From Shimwellia blattae DSM 4481 = NBRC 105725 (GTDB lineage: Bacteria > Pseudomonadota > Gammaproteobacteria > Enterobacterales > Enterobacteriaceae): a stretch of 64,000 nucleotides of DNA. Location: positions 2,418,001-2,482,000 of the forward strand of contig NC_017910.1 in assembly GCF_000262305.1 (NCBI RefSeq), read 5' to 3'. The translations under genes were made by a program, and so were the position numbers. Below are positions 16,382 through 24,384 of the stretch, piece by piece. The number at the start of each line of letters is the position of its first letter. Position 1 is the first letter of the stretch. The notes below the pieces were generated by a model. It saw nothing but the letters and a program-made list of their open reading frames with translations, had not been told where the DNA came from and did not search any database.

Positions 16382-17222
16382 ATTCCAGAACGCCGTTATT
16401 GCGCTGATCGTCGGCTGGCTGGTCCTGTTTGTTTTTTTGCCGAATCTGCTGATTATCGGCACCAGTTTTCTCACCCGGGATGACGCCAGCTTTGTCAGGC
16501 TGGTCTTCACCTGGGATAACTACACCCGGCTGTTTGATCCGCTCTATCTGGATGTTCTGCTGCATTCGCTGAACATGGCGGCCATTGCCACCCTCACCTG
16601 CCTGGTTATCGGTTATCCCTTTGCCTGGTTTCTGGCGCGCCTGCCCCATAACCTTCGCCCGCTGCTGCTGTTTTTGCTGATAGTCCCGTTCTGGACCAAC
16701 TCGCTTATTCGCATCTACGGGCTGAAACTGTTCCTCAGCACCCGCGGCTACCTTAACGAGTTCTTATTGTGGACCGGGCTTATCGATACCCCGGTGCGGA
16801 TTATGTACACCCCGTCGGCGGTCATTATCGGCCTGGTGTATATTCTGCTGCCGTTTATGGTAATGCCGCTCTACTCCAGTATTGAGAAGCTGGATAAACC
16901 GCTGCTGGAGGCCGCAAGAGATCTGGGCGCAGGCAAACTGCAAATCTTCACCCGCATTATTCTGCCCCTTACCATGCCGGGCATTATTGCCGGGTGCCTG
17001 CTGGTGATGCTGCCGGCCATGGGGCTGTTTTATATTTCCGACTTAATGGGGGGAGCCAAAAACCTGATGGTCGGTAACGTTATCAAAAGCCAGTTCCTGA
17101 ATATCCGCGACTGGCCATTTGGTGCCGCGACCAGTATCACCCTCACCCTGGTGATGGGGCTGATGCTGCTGGTGTACTGGCGCGCTGCGCGCCTGCTGAA
17201 TAAGAAGGTGGAACTGGAATGA
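16365..17222 (+). CDS. potB: Spermidine/putrescine ABC transporter permease PotB
   Basis: One of two inner-membrane permeases of the polyamine importer, 285 residues with about six membrane helices. The binding-protein-dependent transport (EAA) loop appears as EAARDLGAGKLQIFTRIILP at about 184-203, the coupling-helix contact for PotA. The start at 16365 (MKTSRKFQNAVIAL) corresponds to the longer E. coli form; it lies inside the end of potA, consistent with coupled translation. The stop overlaps the start of potC by 4 bases (ATGA). Confidence 0.96.
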   Translation: MKTSRKFQNAVIALIVGWLVLFVFLPNLLIIGTSFLTRDDASFVRLVFTWDNYTRLFDPLYLDVLLHSLNMAAIATLTCLVIGYPFAWFLARLPHNLRPLLLFLLIVPFWTNSLIRIYGLKLFLSTRGYLNEFLLWTGLIDTPVRIMYTPSAVIIGLVYILLPFMVMPLYSSIEKLDKPLLEAARDLGAGKLQIFTRIILPLTMPGIIAGCLLVMLPAMGLFYISDLMGGAKNLMVGNVIKSQFLNIRDWPFGAATSITLTLVMGLMLLVYWRAARLLNKKVELE

Positions 17223-18010
17223 TCGGCCGTCTGCTGCGCGGCGGATTTATGTCCGCCATCTATGCCTTTTTATATATTCCGATCATCATTCTGATCGTGA
17301 ACTCATTTAACCAGTCGCGCTTTGGCATCAACTGGCAGGGATTTACCACTAACTGGTACAGCCTGCTGATGAACAACGACAGCCTGCTGCAGGCGGCAAA
17401 ACACTCGCTGACCATGGCGGTGGCCTCTGCCACCTTCGCCACGCTGATTGGCTCGCTGGCGGCGGTGGCTCTGTACCGCTATCACTTTCGCGGTAAGCCC
17501 TTTGTCAGCGGCATGCTGTTTGTGGTGATGATGTCGCCGGATATCGTTATGGCTATCTCCCTGCTGGTGCTGTTTATGCTGCTGGGCATCTCGCTGGGCT
17601 TCTGGTCACTTTTGTTCTCGCACATTACGTTTTGCCTGCCGTTTGTGGTGGTCAGCGTCTATTCGCGCCTGAAAGGGTTTGATGTGCGCATGCTGGAGGC
17701 GGCCCGGGATCTGGGGGCCAGCGAAGTGGTAATACTGCGCAAAATTATCCTGCCCCTGGCGATGCCCGCCGTGGCCGCAGGCTGGTTACTGAGCTTTACC
17801 CTGTCCATGGACGATGTGGTGGTCTCGTCCTTCGTCACCGGGCCGGCTTATGAAATTCTGCCGTTGAAGATCTACTCAATGGTGAAGGTGGGGGTCTCGC
17901 CGGAAGTCAACTCACTGGCGACTATCCTGCTGGTACTGTCGCTGGTTCTGGTTATTATCAGCCAGCTTATACTTCGTGATAAAAGTAAAATTCAGGGGAC
18001 GTTAAAATGA
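17219..18010 (+). CDS. potC: Spermidine/putrescine ABC transporter permease PotC
   Basis: Second permease of PotABCD, 263 residues, about six membrane helices. The EAA loop is EAARDLGASEVVILRKIILP at about 159-178. It starts in the ATGA overlap with potB and ends in a 4-base overlap with potD (ATGA), so all three are translationally linked. Confidence 0.96.
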   Translation: MIGRLLRGGFMSAIYAFLYIPIIILIVNSFNQSRFGINWQGFTTNWYSLLMNNDSLLQAAKHSLTMAVASATFATLIGSLAAVALYRYHFRGKPFVSGMLFVVMMSPDIVMAISLLVLFMLLGISLGFWSLLFSHITFCLPFVVVSVYSRLKGFDVRMLEAARDLGASEVVILRKIILPLAMPAVAAGWLLSFTLSMDDVVVSSFVTGPAYEILPLKIYSMVKVGVSPEVNSLATILLVLSLVLVIISQLILRDKSKIQGTLK

Positions 18011-19053
18011 AAAAATGGTCACGCCACCTGCTGGCGGCAGGTGCACTGGCGCTGGGTATTAATGCGGCTCACGCAGCCGGCAACGACACGCTCTACTTCT
18101 ACAACTGGACGGAATACGTCCCGCCAGGTCTGCTGGAGCAATTCACCAAAGAGACCGGGATCAAGGTTATCTATTCGACTTACGAGTCGAACGAGACCAT
18201 GTACGCCAAGCTGAAAACCTACAAAGAAGGCGCTTATGATCTGGTGGTGCCCTCCACCTATTATGTGGCGAAGATGCGCAAAGAAGGCATGCTGCAGCAG
18301 ATCGACAAAAGCAAGCTGAGCAACTTCCACAACCTGGATCCGCAAATGCTGAATAAGCCTTTCGATCCCGGTAATGACTACTCTGTTCCCTATATCTGGG
18401 GGGCGACCGCCATTGGGGTGAACACGGACAGCCTCGATCCGAAAAGCGTCACCAGCTGGGCCGATTTGTGGAAGCCGGAGTACAAAAACAGCATTCTGCT
18501 GACCGACGACGCCCGGGAAGTGTTCCAGATTGCCCTGCGTAAACTGGGTTACTCCGGCAACACCACCGATCCGAAAGAGATAGAAGCGGCCTACCATGAG
18601 CTGCAAAAGCTGATGCCAAACGTGGCGGCGTTTAACTCTGATAACCCGGCCAATCCATTTATGGAAGGGGAAGTGAACCTCGGGATGATCTGGAACGGCT
18701 CCGCTTTTGTGGCGCGCCAGGCCGGTACGCCGATGGCGATAATCTGGCCGAAAGAAGGCGGGATCTTCTGGATGGACAGCCTGGCCATTCCGGCCAACGC
18801 GAAAAACCCGCAGGCGGCACTGAAGCTGATTAACTTCCTGCTGCGCCCGGATGTGGCTAAACAGGTGGCGGAAACCATCGGTTACCCGACCCCTAACCTC
18901 GCCGCCCGTAAACTGCTGAGTAAAGCCGTCGCCGGGGACACCTCGTTATATCCGGACAAAGCCGTGCTGGAAAAAGGCGAATGGCAGAACGACGTTGGCA
19001 ACGCCAGCGCCATCTATGAGTCCTACTACCAGAAACTCAAAGCGGGCCGTTAA
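18007..19053 (+). CDS. potD: Periplasmic spermidine/putrescine-binding protein PotD
   Basis: Substrate-binding protein of the polyamine importer, 348 residues. A Sec signal peptide (1-23, ending AHA-AG) leads into a class-II solute-binding fold starting TLYFYNWTEYVPPGLLEQF. The polyamine-site aromatic and acidic residues known from E. coli PotD are in recognisable context, for example YNWTEYV, STYY, and a late WMDSLAIP. It closes the potABCD operon and converges on cobB across a hairpin. Confidence 0.97.
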   Translation: MKKWSRHLLAAGALALGINAAHAAGNDTLYFYNWTEYVPPGLLEQFTKETGIKVIYSTYESNETMYAKLKTYKEGAYDLVVPSTYYVAKMRKEGMLQQIDKSKLSNFHNLDPQMLNKPFDPGNDYSVPYIWGATAIGVNTDSLDPKSVTSWADLWKPEYKNSILLTDDAREVFQIALRKLGYSGNTTDPKEIEAAYHELQKLMPNVAAFNSDNPANPFMEGEVNLGMIWNGSAFVARQAGTPMAIIWPKEGGIFWMDSLAIPANAKNPQAALKLINFLLRPDVAKQVAETIGYPTPNLAARKLLSKAVAGDTSLYPDKAVLEKGEWQNDVGNASAIYESYYQKLKAGR

Positions 19054-19062
19054 GCCCGCCCG

Positions 19063-19088
19063 TAAGGCCCGGCAGACGCCGGGTCTTA
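19063..19088. terminator. Bidirectional hairpin between potD and cobB
   Basis: TAAGGCCCGGC-AGAC-GCCGGGTCTTA forms an 11-bp stem (one G-T pair) with a four-base loop, in the 39-bp gap between convergent stops. There is no strong U-run, so it may need Rho or act mainly by RNA stabilisation. Confidence 0.65.
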
Positions 19089-19092
19089 CCCG

Positions 19093-19920
19093 TTACGCTG
19101 ACAACTCAGCAATAATCTTACGCACATACTCAGGCACCACTTCGCTGGCAAGCCCGTAGTGCTTTTCTTCAAACTCGCTGCCGACCTGGCTGGGCTCCAG
19201 ATTCAGCTCCACCGTATGGGCCCCCTGCAGGCGCGCTTCGTGTACAAACCCGGCGGCAGGATAAACATGGCCGGAAGTCCCGATAGCAATAAAGATATCC
19301 GCGTCCGCAATAGCCTGGTAAATCTCATCCATTCCCAGCGGCATTTCGCCAAACCACACCACATGCGGGCGTAGCCGGGCGGGAAACTGGCAGCAGTGGC
19401 AGCGATCGTCCGGCTGCACATCGCCGGTCCAGTCCAGCACCTGGCCGCTCCAGGCGCAGCGCACCTTCAGCAACTCACCGTGCATATGGATAATATTGCG
19501 GCTACCGGCACGCTCGTGCAGATTGTCGATATTCTGGGTGACCAGCAGTAAATTGCCCCCCAGCGCCCGCTCCAGTTCAGCCAGGGCATAATGGGCGGCG
19601 TTGGGTTTGATCTCCGGCAGGCTGAGCTGGGCACGGCGGGCATTATAAAACGCCTGCACCAGGGCCGGATCGCGTTCAAAGCCCTCCGGGGTGGCCACAT
19701 CCTCAACCCGGTGCTCCTCCCAGAGCCCGTCTGCGGCACGGAATGTCCGGATCCCCGACTCAGCAGAAATACCGGCCCCGGTTAATACCACCACTCTGGG
19801 TTTTTCCATACCTTCTGGTCCCCGCTCGTCCCGGAAAAAAGTACGCTGGCGCAAACGCGCCCGCAACCGTCGTTTATTCTTGCGGAAACGACATAACCGA
19901 TGAAGCCCACGCGATGGCAT
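19093..19920 (-). CDS. cobB: NAD-dependent protein deacylase CobB (sirtuin)
   Basis: Class III sirtuin removing acetyl and succinyl groups from protein lysines. The 275-residue form includes the arginine-rich N-terminal extension (about 1-37) of the long enterobacterial isoform; an internal Met38 (MEKPRV) could start a shorter form. Visible are GAGISAESGIRTFRAADGLWEE (NAD site), TQNIDNLHERAG, the catalytic histidine in HMHGELLKVRC, and zinc cysteines in KVRC and RCHCCQF. Tyr and Arg of YNARR, which bind succinyl lysine, are present. It is the last gene of lolCDE-nagK-cobB, 14 bp after nagK. Confidence 0.96.
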   Translation of the reverse strand: MPSRGLHRLCRFRKNKRRLRARLRQRTFFRDERGPEGMEKPRVVVLTGAGISAESGIRTFRAADGLWEEHRVEDVATPEGFERDPALVQAFYNARRAQLSLPEIKPNAAHYALAELERALGGNLLLVTQNIDNLHERAGSRNIIHMHGELLKVRCAWSGQVLDWTGDVQPDDRCHCCQFPARLRPHVVWFGEMPLGMDEIYQAIADADIFIAIGTSGHVYPAAGFVHEARLQGAHTVELNLEPSQVGSEFEEKHYGLASEVVPEYVRKIIAELSA

Positions 19921-19934
19921 ATCACCCTCAATAA

Positions 19935-20849
19935 TTACTGACGCGAAAGATGTAAAAACGCCGCGCCACGCATACCGCCTGCATCCCCGTGACGGGCCTG
20001 CTCAATACGCGGCACTTTAGCCACCGGCAGTAAATACTGCGGCAACCGCCCCGGTAACTCCGTAATCAGGGTAGCAAACTGCGACAACCCTCCGCCAATC
20101 ACCACCAGATGCGCATCCACCATGGTCAGCCAGTTTGCCAGACAGGCGGCCAGCACATCCAGGTAACGCGCCACATGCTGTTGCGCCCGGGGATCATGCC
20201 GGTGGTAGCGGGCAATAATGTCCGGGGCGGTGAGCGTTTCACCATAACGCTGATGATAGAGCCAGGCAAACCCCGGCCCGGAGAGCACCGTCTCAATACA
20301 GCCCGTCTGGCCGCAACCGCAGCGGCGCAGGGGCGTATCCCAGCCGAGGATGCGAAGCGCATCAACCGGCAGGCGCATATGACCAAATTCACCGCTGATA
20401 AACCGCGCCCCGGTCAGGGGCTGGCCATTCACGATGATCCCGCCGCCAACCCCGGTGCCGAGGATCACCCCCAGCACCAGCGGGTACTGGCTGAACTCGT
20501 CGTCCCAGGCCTCGGAGAGGGCAAAGCAGTTGGCGTCGTTATCCATGCGCACCTCGCGCCCCAGCAGTGCACTGAGATCCGCCTTCACCGGGCGACCGCT
20601 GGCCGCTGGCAGGTTGGCGGCGTACAGGGTGCCGTTGTCCGCTTCCGGGATCCCCGGAATACCGATGCCCACATGCCCGCAGCCGCCAAAGCGCTGATCC
20701 GCCGTGGCAACCAGGCCGGTTATCGCCGCCAGAAACTGGCTGTAACTGTCATGGGGGGTAGGAATGCGGGTTTCCCACAGCTGCTGGCGCTGCCCGTTAT
20801 AGACACCCAGCGCAATCTTGCTGCCCCCCACATCCAGGCCATAATACAT
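19935..20849 (-). CDS. nagK: N-acetyl-D-glucosamine kinase
   Basis: ROK-family kinase that phosphorylates GlcNAc recovered from peptidoglycan turnover to GlcNAc-6-phosphate. The start at MYYGLDVGGSKIALGV (20849) gives 304 residues (303 in E. coli), with an AGGAGG ribosome-binding site; eight upstream codons are in frame but without similarity. The ATP site DVGGSK, the ROK substrate segment GEFGHM and the zinc motif CGCGQTGC (about 177-184, after a supporting histidine) are seen. It lies 13 bp after lolE and 14 bp before cobB in one operon. Confidence 0.95.
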   Translation of the reverse strand: MYYGLDVGGSKIALGVYNGQRQQLWETRIPTPHDSYSQFLAAITGLVATADQRFGGCGHVGIGIPGIPEADNGTLYAANLPAASGRPVKADLSALLGREVRMDNDANCFALSEAWDDEFSQYPLVLGVILGTGVGGGIIVNGQPLTGARFISGEFGHMRLPVDALRILGWDTPLRRCGCGQTGCIETVLSGPGFAWLYHQRYGETLTAPDIIARYHRHDPRAQQHVARYLDVLAACLANWLTMVDAHLVVIGGGLSQFATLITELPGRLPQYLLPVAKVPRIEQARHGDAGGMRGAAFLHLSRQ

Positions 20850-20862
20850 ACCGCCTCCTGAT

Positions 20863-22107
20863 CTACTGACCACTTAATACCCGGGCCGGGTCAATATTGC
20901 TCGCCCGGCGGGCCGGATACCAGCTGGCCAGCAGGCTGAGTATCAGCGCCGTGCCCAGCACATACACCACGTCCATGGCATGTAGCTCAGAGGGTAAGAA
21001 ATCAATAAAGTAAATATCGCCGGACAAGAAACGGTGACCGATCAGTTTTTCAATCAGATTGATGATGGCCGTCAGCTTCCAGGAGGCCAGCACCCCGATA
21101 ATCACCCCGATAACGCTCCCCAGTAGCCCGGCCATCAGCCCGTACCAGATAAATATGGCGCGGATCAGCCCGTCTTTGGCCCCCAGGGTACGCAGCACAG
21201 CGATATCGCTGCTTTTATCTTTTACCGCCATCACCAGGGTGGAGACGATATTAAAACAGGCCACGCCAATCACCAGCACCATAGCCAGATACATAATGGC
21301 GCGGATCATCTGGATATCGCGGTACATATAGCCGTAGGTTGTCATCCAGCTTTTGATATACACATAGGCATTGGTCACTTCACCGGCATCGCGCACCAGC
21401 TGGTTGGCACTGAAAACGTCCTTCATCTTCATGGCAACACCGGTCACGCTTTGCGGCATATCCAGGTACTGGCGGGCATCCTCCAGCGGCACCATGGCGA
21501 AGCTGTGATCCAGCTGACCACTGAGTTGCAGGATCCCGGTCACGTGCAGGCGCACCCGCTTCGGCTGCAGCAGTTTTTGCTGAGCGTCGGAGTTGGGGAT
21601 CATAATGGAGATCCAGTCCCCCTGCTTCACATGCAGGGCATCCGCCACCCCTTTACCGAGGATTATCTGCTGGCTCCCGGCTTTAAAGTCCTGCCAGGCG
21701 TTGTGCTGCACAAACGAAGGCAGCGCACTCAGCCGGGCTTCCTGTACCGGATCCACCCCTTTTACCTGCACTGCGCGCAGGTTCGCCCCGCTCTCCACCA
21801 GGCCGGTAAAATTAATATAGGGTGCGGCCGCCACAATACCCGGCACCTTCTCAATGCGCTTCAGCGCCCCCTGCCAGTCCTGCCAGGGCTGGTTCACCGG
21901 CTCAATTTCACCGTGGGGCACCACCGCCAGAATGCGGTTGTTCAGCTCGCGTTCAAATCCGTTCATCGCGCTGAGCCCGACAATCAGCACCGCCACCCCC
22001 AGCGCAATGCCGAAGGTCGAGATCACGGAGATCAGCGATACCATGCCGCTGCGCCGCCGCCCCCGGCTAAAGCGCAGGCCAATCAGTAACGAAAGCGCAG
22101 GCGCCAT
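20863..22107 (-). CDS. lolE: Lipoprotein-releasing ABC transporter permease LolE
   Basis: Inner-membrane subunit of LolCDE, which extracts outer-membrane lipoproteins and hands them to LolA. 414 residues: one N-terminal membrane helix (about 23-48), a large periplasmic domain (about 50-265), and three C-terminal helices (about 268-292, 315-345, 375-398). The N-terminal AMNGFERELNNRILAV motif is typical of LolC/LolE. Its start overlaps the lolD stop by one base, and nagK follows. Confidence 0.96.
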   Translation of the reverse strand: MAPALSLLIGLRFSRGRRRSGMVSLISVISTFGIALGVAVLIVGLSAMNGFERELNNRILAVVPHGEIEPVNQPWQDWQGALKRIEKVPGIVAAAPYINFTGLVESGANLRAVQVKGVDPVQEARLSALPSFVQHNAWQDFKAGSQQIILGKGVADALHVKQGDWISIMIPNSDAQQKLLQPKRVRLHVTGILQLSGQLDHSFAMVPLEDARQYLDMPQSVTGVAMKMKDVFSANQLVRDAGEVTNAYVYIKSWMTTYGYMYRDIQMIRAIMYLAMVLVIGVACFNIVSTLVMAVKDKSSDIAVLRTLGAKDGLIRAIFIWYGLMAGLLGSVIGVIIGVLASWKLTAIINLIEKLIGHRFLSGDIYFIDFLPSELHAMDVVYVLGTALILSLLASWYPARRASNIDPARVLSGQ

Positions 22108-22811
22108 TATCTGGCCCCCATTAATGTCAGCTCATTGTTCAGGCGACCGTCCCGCATCTCCAGCTGGCGCGACATGCGCCGGGCAAGGGACAAATCGTGG
22201 GTCACCACCAGAAACGCGGTGCCCTGCCTGCGGTTAAGCTCGCCGAGCAGCTCAAAAATACTGTCGGCGTTGCGGGCATCCAGGTTACCGGTGGGCTCAT
22301 CTGCCAGCACCAGTCGCGGGTTGTTGACCAGCGCCCGGGCAATGGCCACGCGCTGGCGCTCACCGCCGGAAAGCTCTGAAGGGCGGTGCTTACTGCGGTG
22401 ATCAAGCCCCACCGCCGCCAGCATCTCCATGGCGGTTTTTTCCATTTGCGGCCCCTGCTGGCGGCCAATCATCAGCGGCATGGCGACATTTTCCAGCGCG
22501 GTAAAATCCGGCAGCAGGTGGTGGAACTGGTAAATAAAGCCCAGCTCGCGGTTACGCAGCTCCGCCTTCGCCGACGAAGACATCTGGCTTAAGGATTTGC
22601 CGTCAAACACCACATCGCCACTGGTGGGCGTATCCAGCCCCCCCAGCAGATGCAGCAGGGTACTCTTCCCGGAGCCGGAGCTGCCCACAATCGCCATCAT
22701 TTCGCCGCTGTTAATCGTAAAGCTGACGTCGTGTAACACATCGGTCTGCACATTACCTTCCTGATAGCGTTTGCACAGTTTGTCACACTGTAACAGGACC
22801 GAATTACTCAT
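22107..22811 (-). CDS. lolD: Lipoprotein-releasing ABC transporter ATPase LolD
   Basis: Cytosolic ATPase of LolCDE. The start at MSNSVLLQCDKLCKRYQEG (22811) gives 234 residues (233 in E. coli); 28 upstream in-frame codons overlap lolC and have no similarity. Walker A GSSGSGKST, the Lol-specific segment FIYQFHHLLPDFTALENV after the Q-loop, signature LSGGERQRVAIARAL, and Walker B LVLADEPTGNLD are intact. It overlaps the lolC stop by 8 bases. Confidence 0.96.
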   Translation of the reverse strand: MSNSVLLQCDKLCKRYQEGNVQTDVLHDVSFTINSGEMMAIVGSSGSGKSTLLHLLGGLDTPTSGDVVFDGKSLSQMSSSAKAELRNRELGFIYQFHHLLPDFTALENVAMPLMIGRQQGPQMEKTAMEMLAAVGLDHRSKHRPSELSGGERQRVAIARALVNNPRLVLADEPTGNLDARNADSIFELLGELNRRQGTAFLVVTHDLSLARRMSRQLEMRDGRLNNELTLMGAR

Positions 22812-24003
22812 AACGTAAAGCCTCAGCGGGTTGGGTGGCGGCAGCGCGCCAGGACGGATACAGGGTAGATAACAGGGCCAGCGCCATGGCGACAATGGCG
22901 ATAGTGATCACCTGCAGGGGTTCAATTGCCACCGGCAGTGCTGCGCCATCCAGGAAGGCGCCAATAACCGGCATCAGATTATTCAGCTGGCTGGCCAGCA
23001 GTGCGCCCAGCCCGGCGCCCAGCAACGCACCGACCACACCGGCGCTGGCGCCCTGGACCATAAACACCGCCATGATCTGGCGACGGGTCAGCCCCTGGGT
23101 TTGCAAAATAGCCACCTCTCCCTGCTTTTCCATCACCATCAGCCCCAGGGAGGTAATAATATTAAACGCGGCCACGGCCACAATCAGGCTCAGCAGCAGC
23201 CCCATCATGTTTTTCTCCATACGGACCGCCTGGAACAGCTCCCCTTTGCGCTCGCGCCAGTCTTTCCACGCCAGCCCCTGAGCCAGGGGCTGCTGGCTGA
23301 GCGTATCAACCTGCAGCGGCTGATCAAGCCACAGACGCCAGCCGGTAATATTGCCCTGTGGGTAGCGCATCAGGCGCGAAGCGTCCTGAATGTTGACCAG
23401 CATCTGGTACTGATCCACTTCACTGTTGGCCGCGAAGGTGCCAATCACATTAAACAGCCGCTGGCTGGGGATACGCCCCATCGGCGTAAACTGGCTGGCA
23501 GAGGGCACCATCACGCGGATAGTGTCTCCGCGCCGCACCCCAAGCTGCCCGGCGAGCTGCTCGCCCAGAATGACATTATATTTGCCCGGCTCCAGCGCCT
23601 GCTGTTTCACATTCACCAGATACGGGGTCAGCGGATCCGCCTGGGCCGGGTCAATACCCAGCATCACCCCCACGGAGACATTATGCGCACTCTGGAGCAC
23701 CACATCGCCGCTGGTCAGCGCCGCCACCCGGGAGACCCCCTGCAGCTTCAGCGACTGTGCCGGCACCTGTGCCGGGTTCAGTGACCCCTGCGCCGTGGTC
23801 ACCATGGCTTGCGGCATCAGCCCCAGTATGTTGTTTTGCAGCTCCCGCTCGAAGCCGTTCATCACCGACAGTACCGTGACCAGCGCCATCACCCCCAGGG
23901 TGATCCCGATGGTCGACAGCCAGGAGACAAAGCGGCCAAAACGATCTGCTGCCCGCCCGCGCATATAGCGCAGGCCGATAAATAACGCGACAGGTTGATA
24001 CAT
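22804..24003 (-). CDS. lolC: Lipoprotein-releasing ABC transporter permease LolC
   Basis: First gene of the lolCDE-nagK-cobB operon, 399 residues as in E. coli LolC. One N-terminal helix, a periplasmic domain that docks LolA, and three C-terminal helices. The start MYQPVALFIGLRYMRGRA matches the family. The family motif VMNGFERELQNNILGLMPQ is present. It is divergent from mfd; E. coli K-12 has ycfT between them, and that gene is absent here. Confidence 0.96.
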   Translation of the reverse strand: MYQPVALFIGLRYMRGRAADRFGRFVSWLSTIGITLGVMALVTVLSVMNGFERELQNNILGLMPQAMVTTAQGSLNPAQVPAQSLKLQGVSRVAALTSGDVVLQSAHNVSVGVMLGIDPAQADPLTPYLVNVKQQALEPGKYNVILGEQLAGQLGVRRGDTIRVMVPSASQFTPMGRIPSQRLFNVIGTFAANSEVDQYQMLVNIQDASRLMRYPQGNITGWRLWLDQPLQVDTLSQQPLAQGLAWKDWRERKGELFQAVRMEKNMMGLLLSLIVAVAAFNIITSLGLMVMEKQGEVAILQTQGLTRRQIMAVFMVQGASAGVVGALLGAGLGALLASQLNNLMPVIGAFLDGAALPVAIEPLQVITIAIVAMALALLSTLYPSWRAAATQPAEALRYE

Positions 24004-24384
24004 GAAAATCCGTCTTATGCGGTTTTACAAAATGATCGAGGAGTATATAAGTGCCGGGCAATCAAGTAAATGAATTATAACGGCTTTTGTCATCCCGGGT
24101 GACCCATAAAACAGAGCACAATCAAGCGGATGGCGCACTTTTGCCTAAATATCCACCGCCCGAATCGCCGCGAAAAAGCACGCCTCACCCGCCGGACACC
24201 CGCTATGGCAGGCACAGCGGCCAGTATAATCACCATACTTGTTGTTTTCGTTAGGAAAAATCCTGCCGCTTTTTCTTGTGGTTGCTTATGTAAAATGATC
24301 AAGGATAATAAAGGGATACCATCCGGATTTACCGGGCCAGGCCCAGCCGCCCGCCCACTAGCTTGAAGGGATCCCGACAGACTC
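24004..24384. other. Divergent lolC-mfd intergenic region
   Basis: 381 bases with no supported gene; E. coli K-12 carries ycfT (a membrane acyltransferase-like protein) in this position, and I see no recognisable remnant of it. The A+T-rich stretch at about 24235-24320 is the likely mfd promoter region. Open frames on both strands here lack ribosome-binding sites and protein-like composition. Confidence 0.5.
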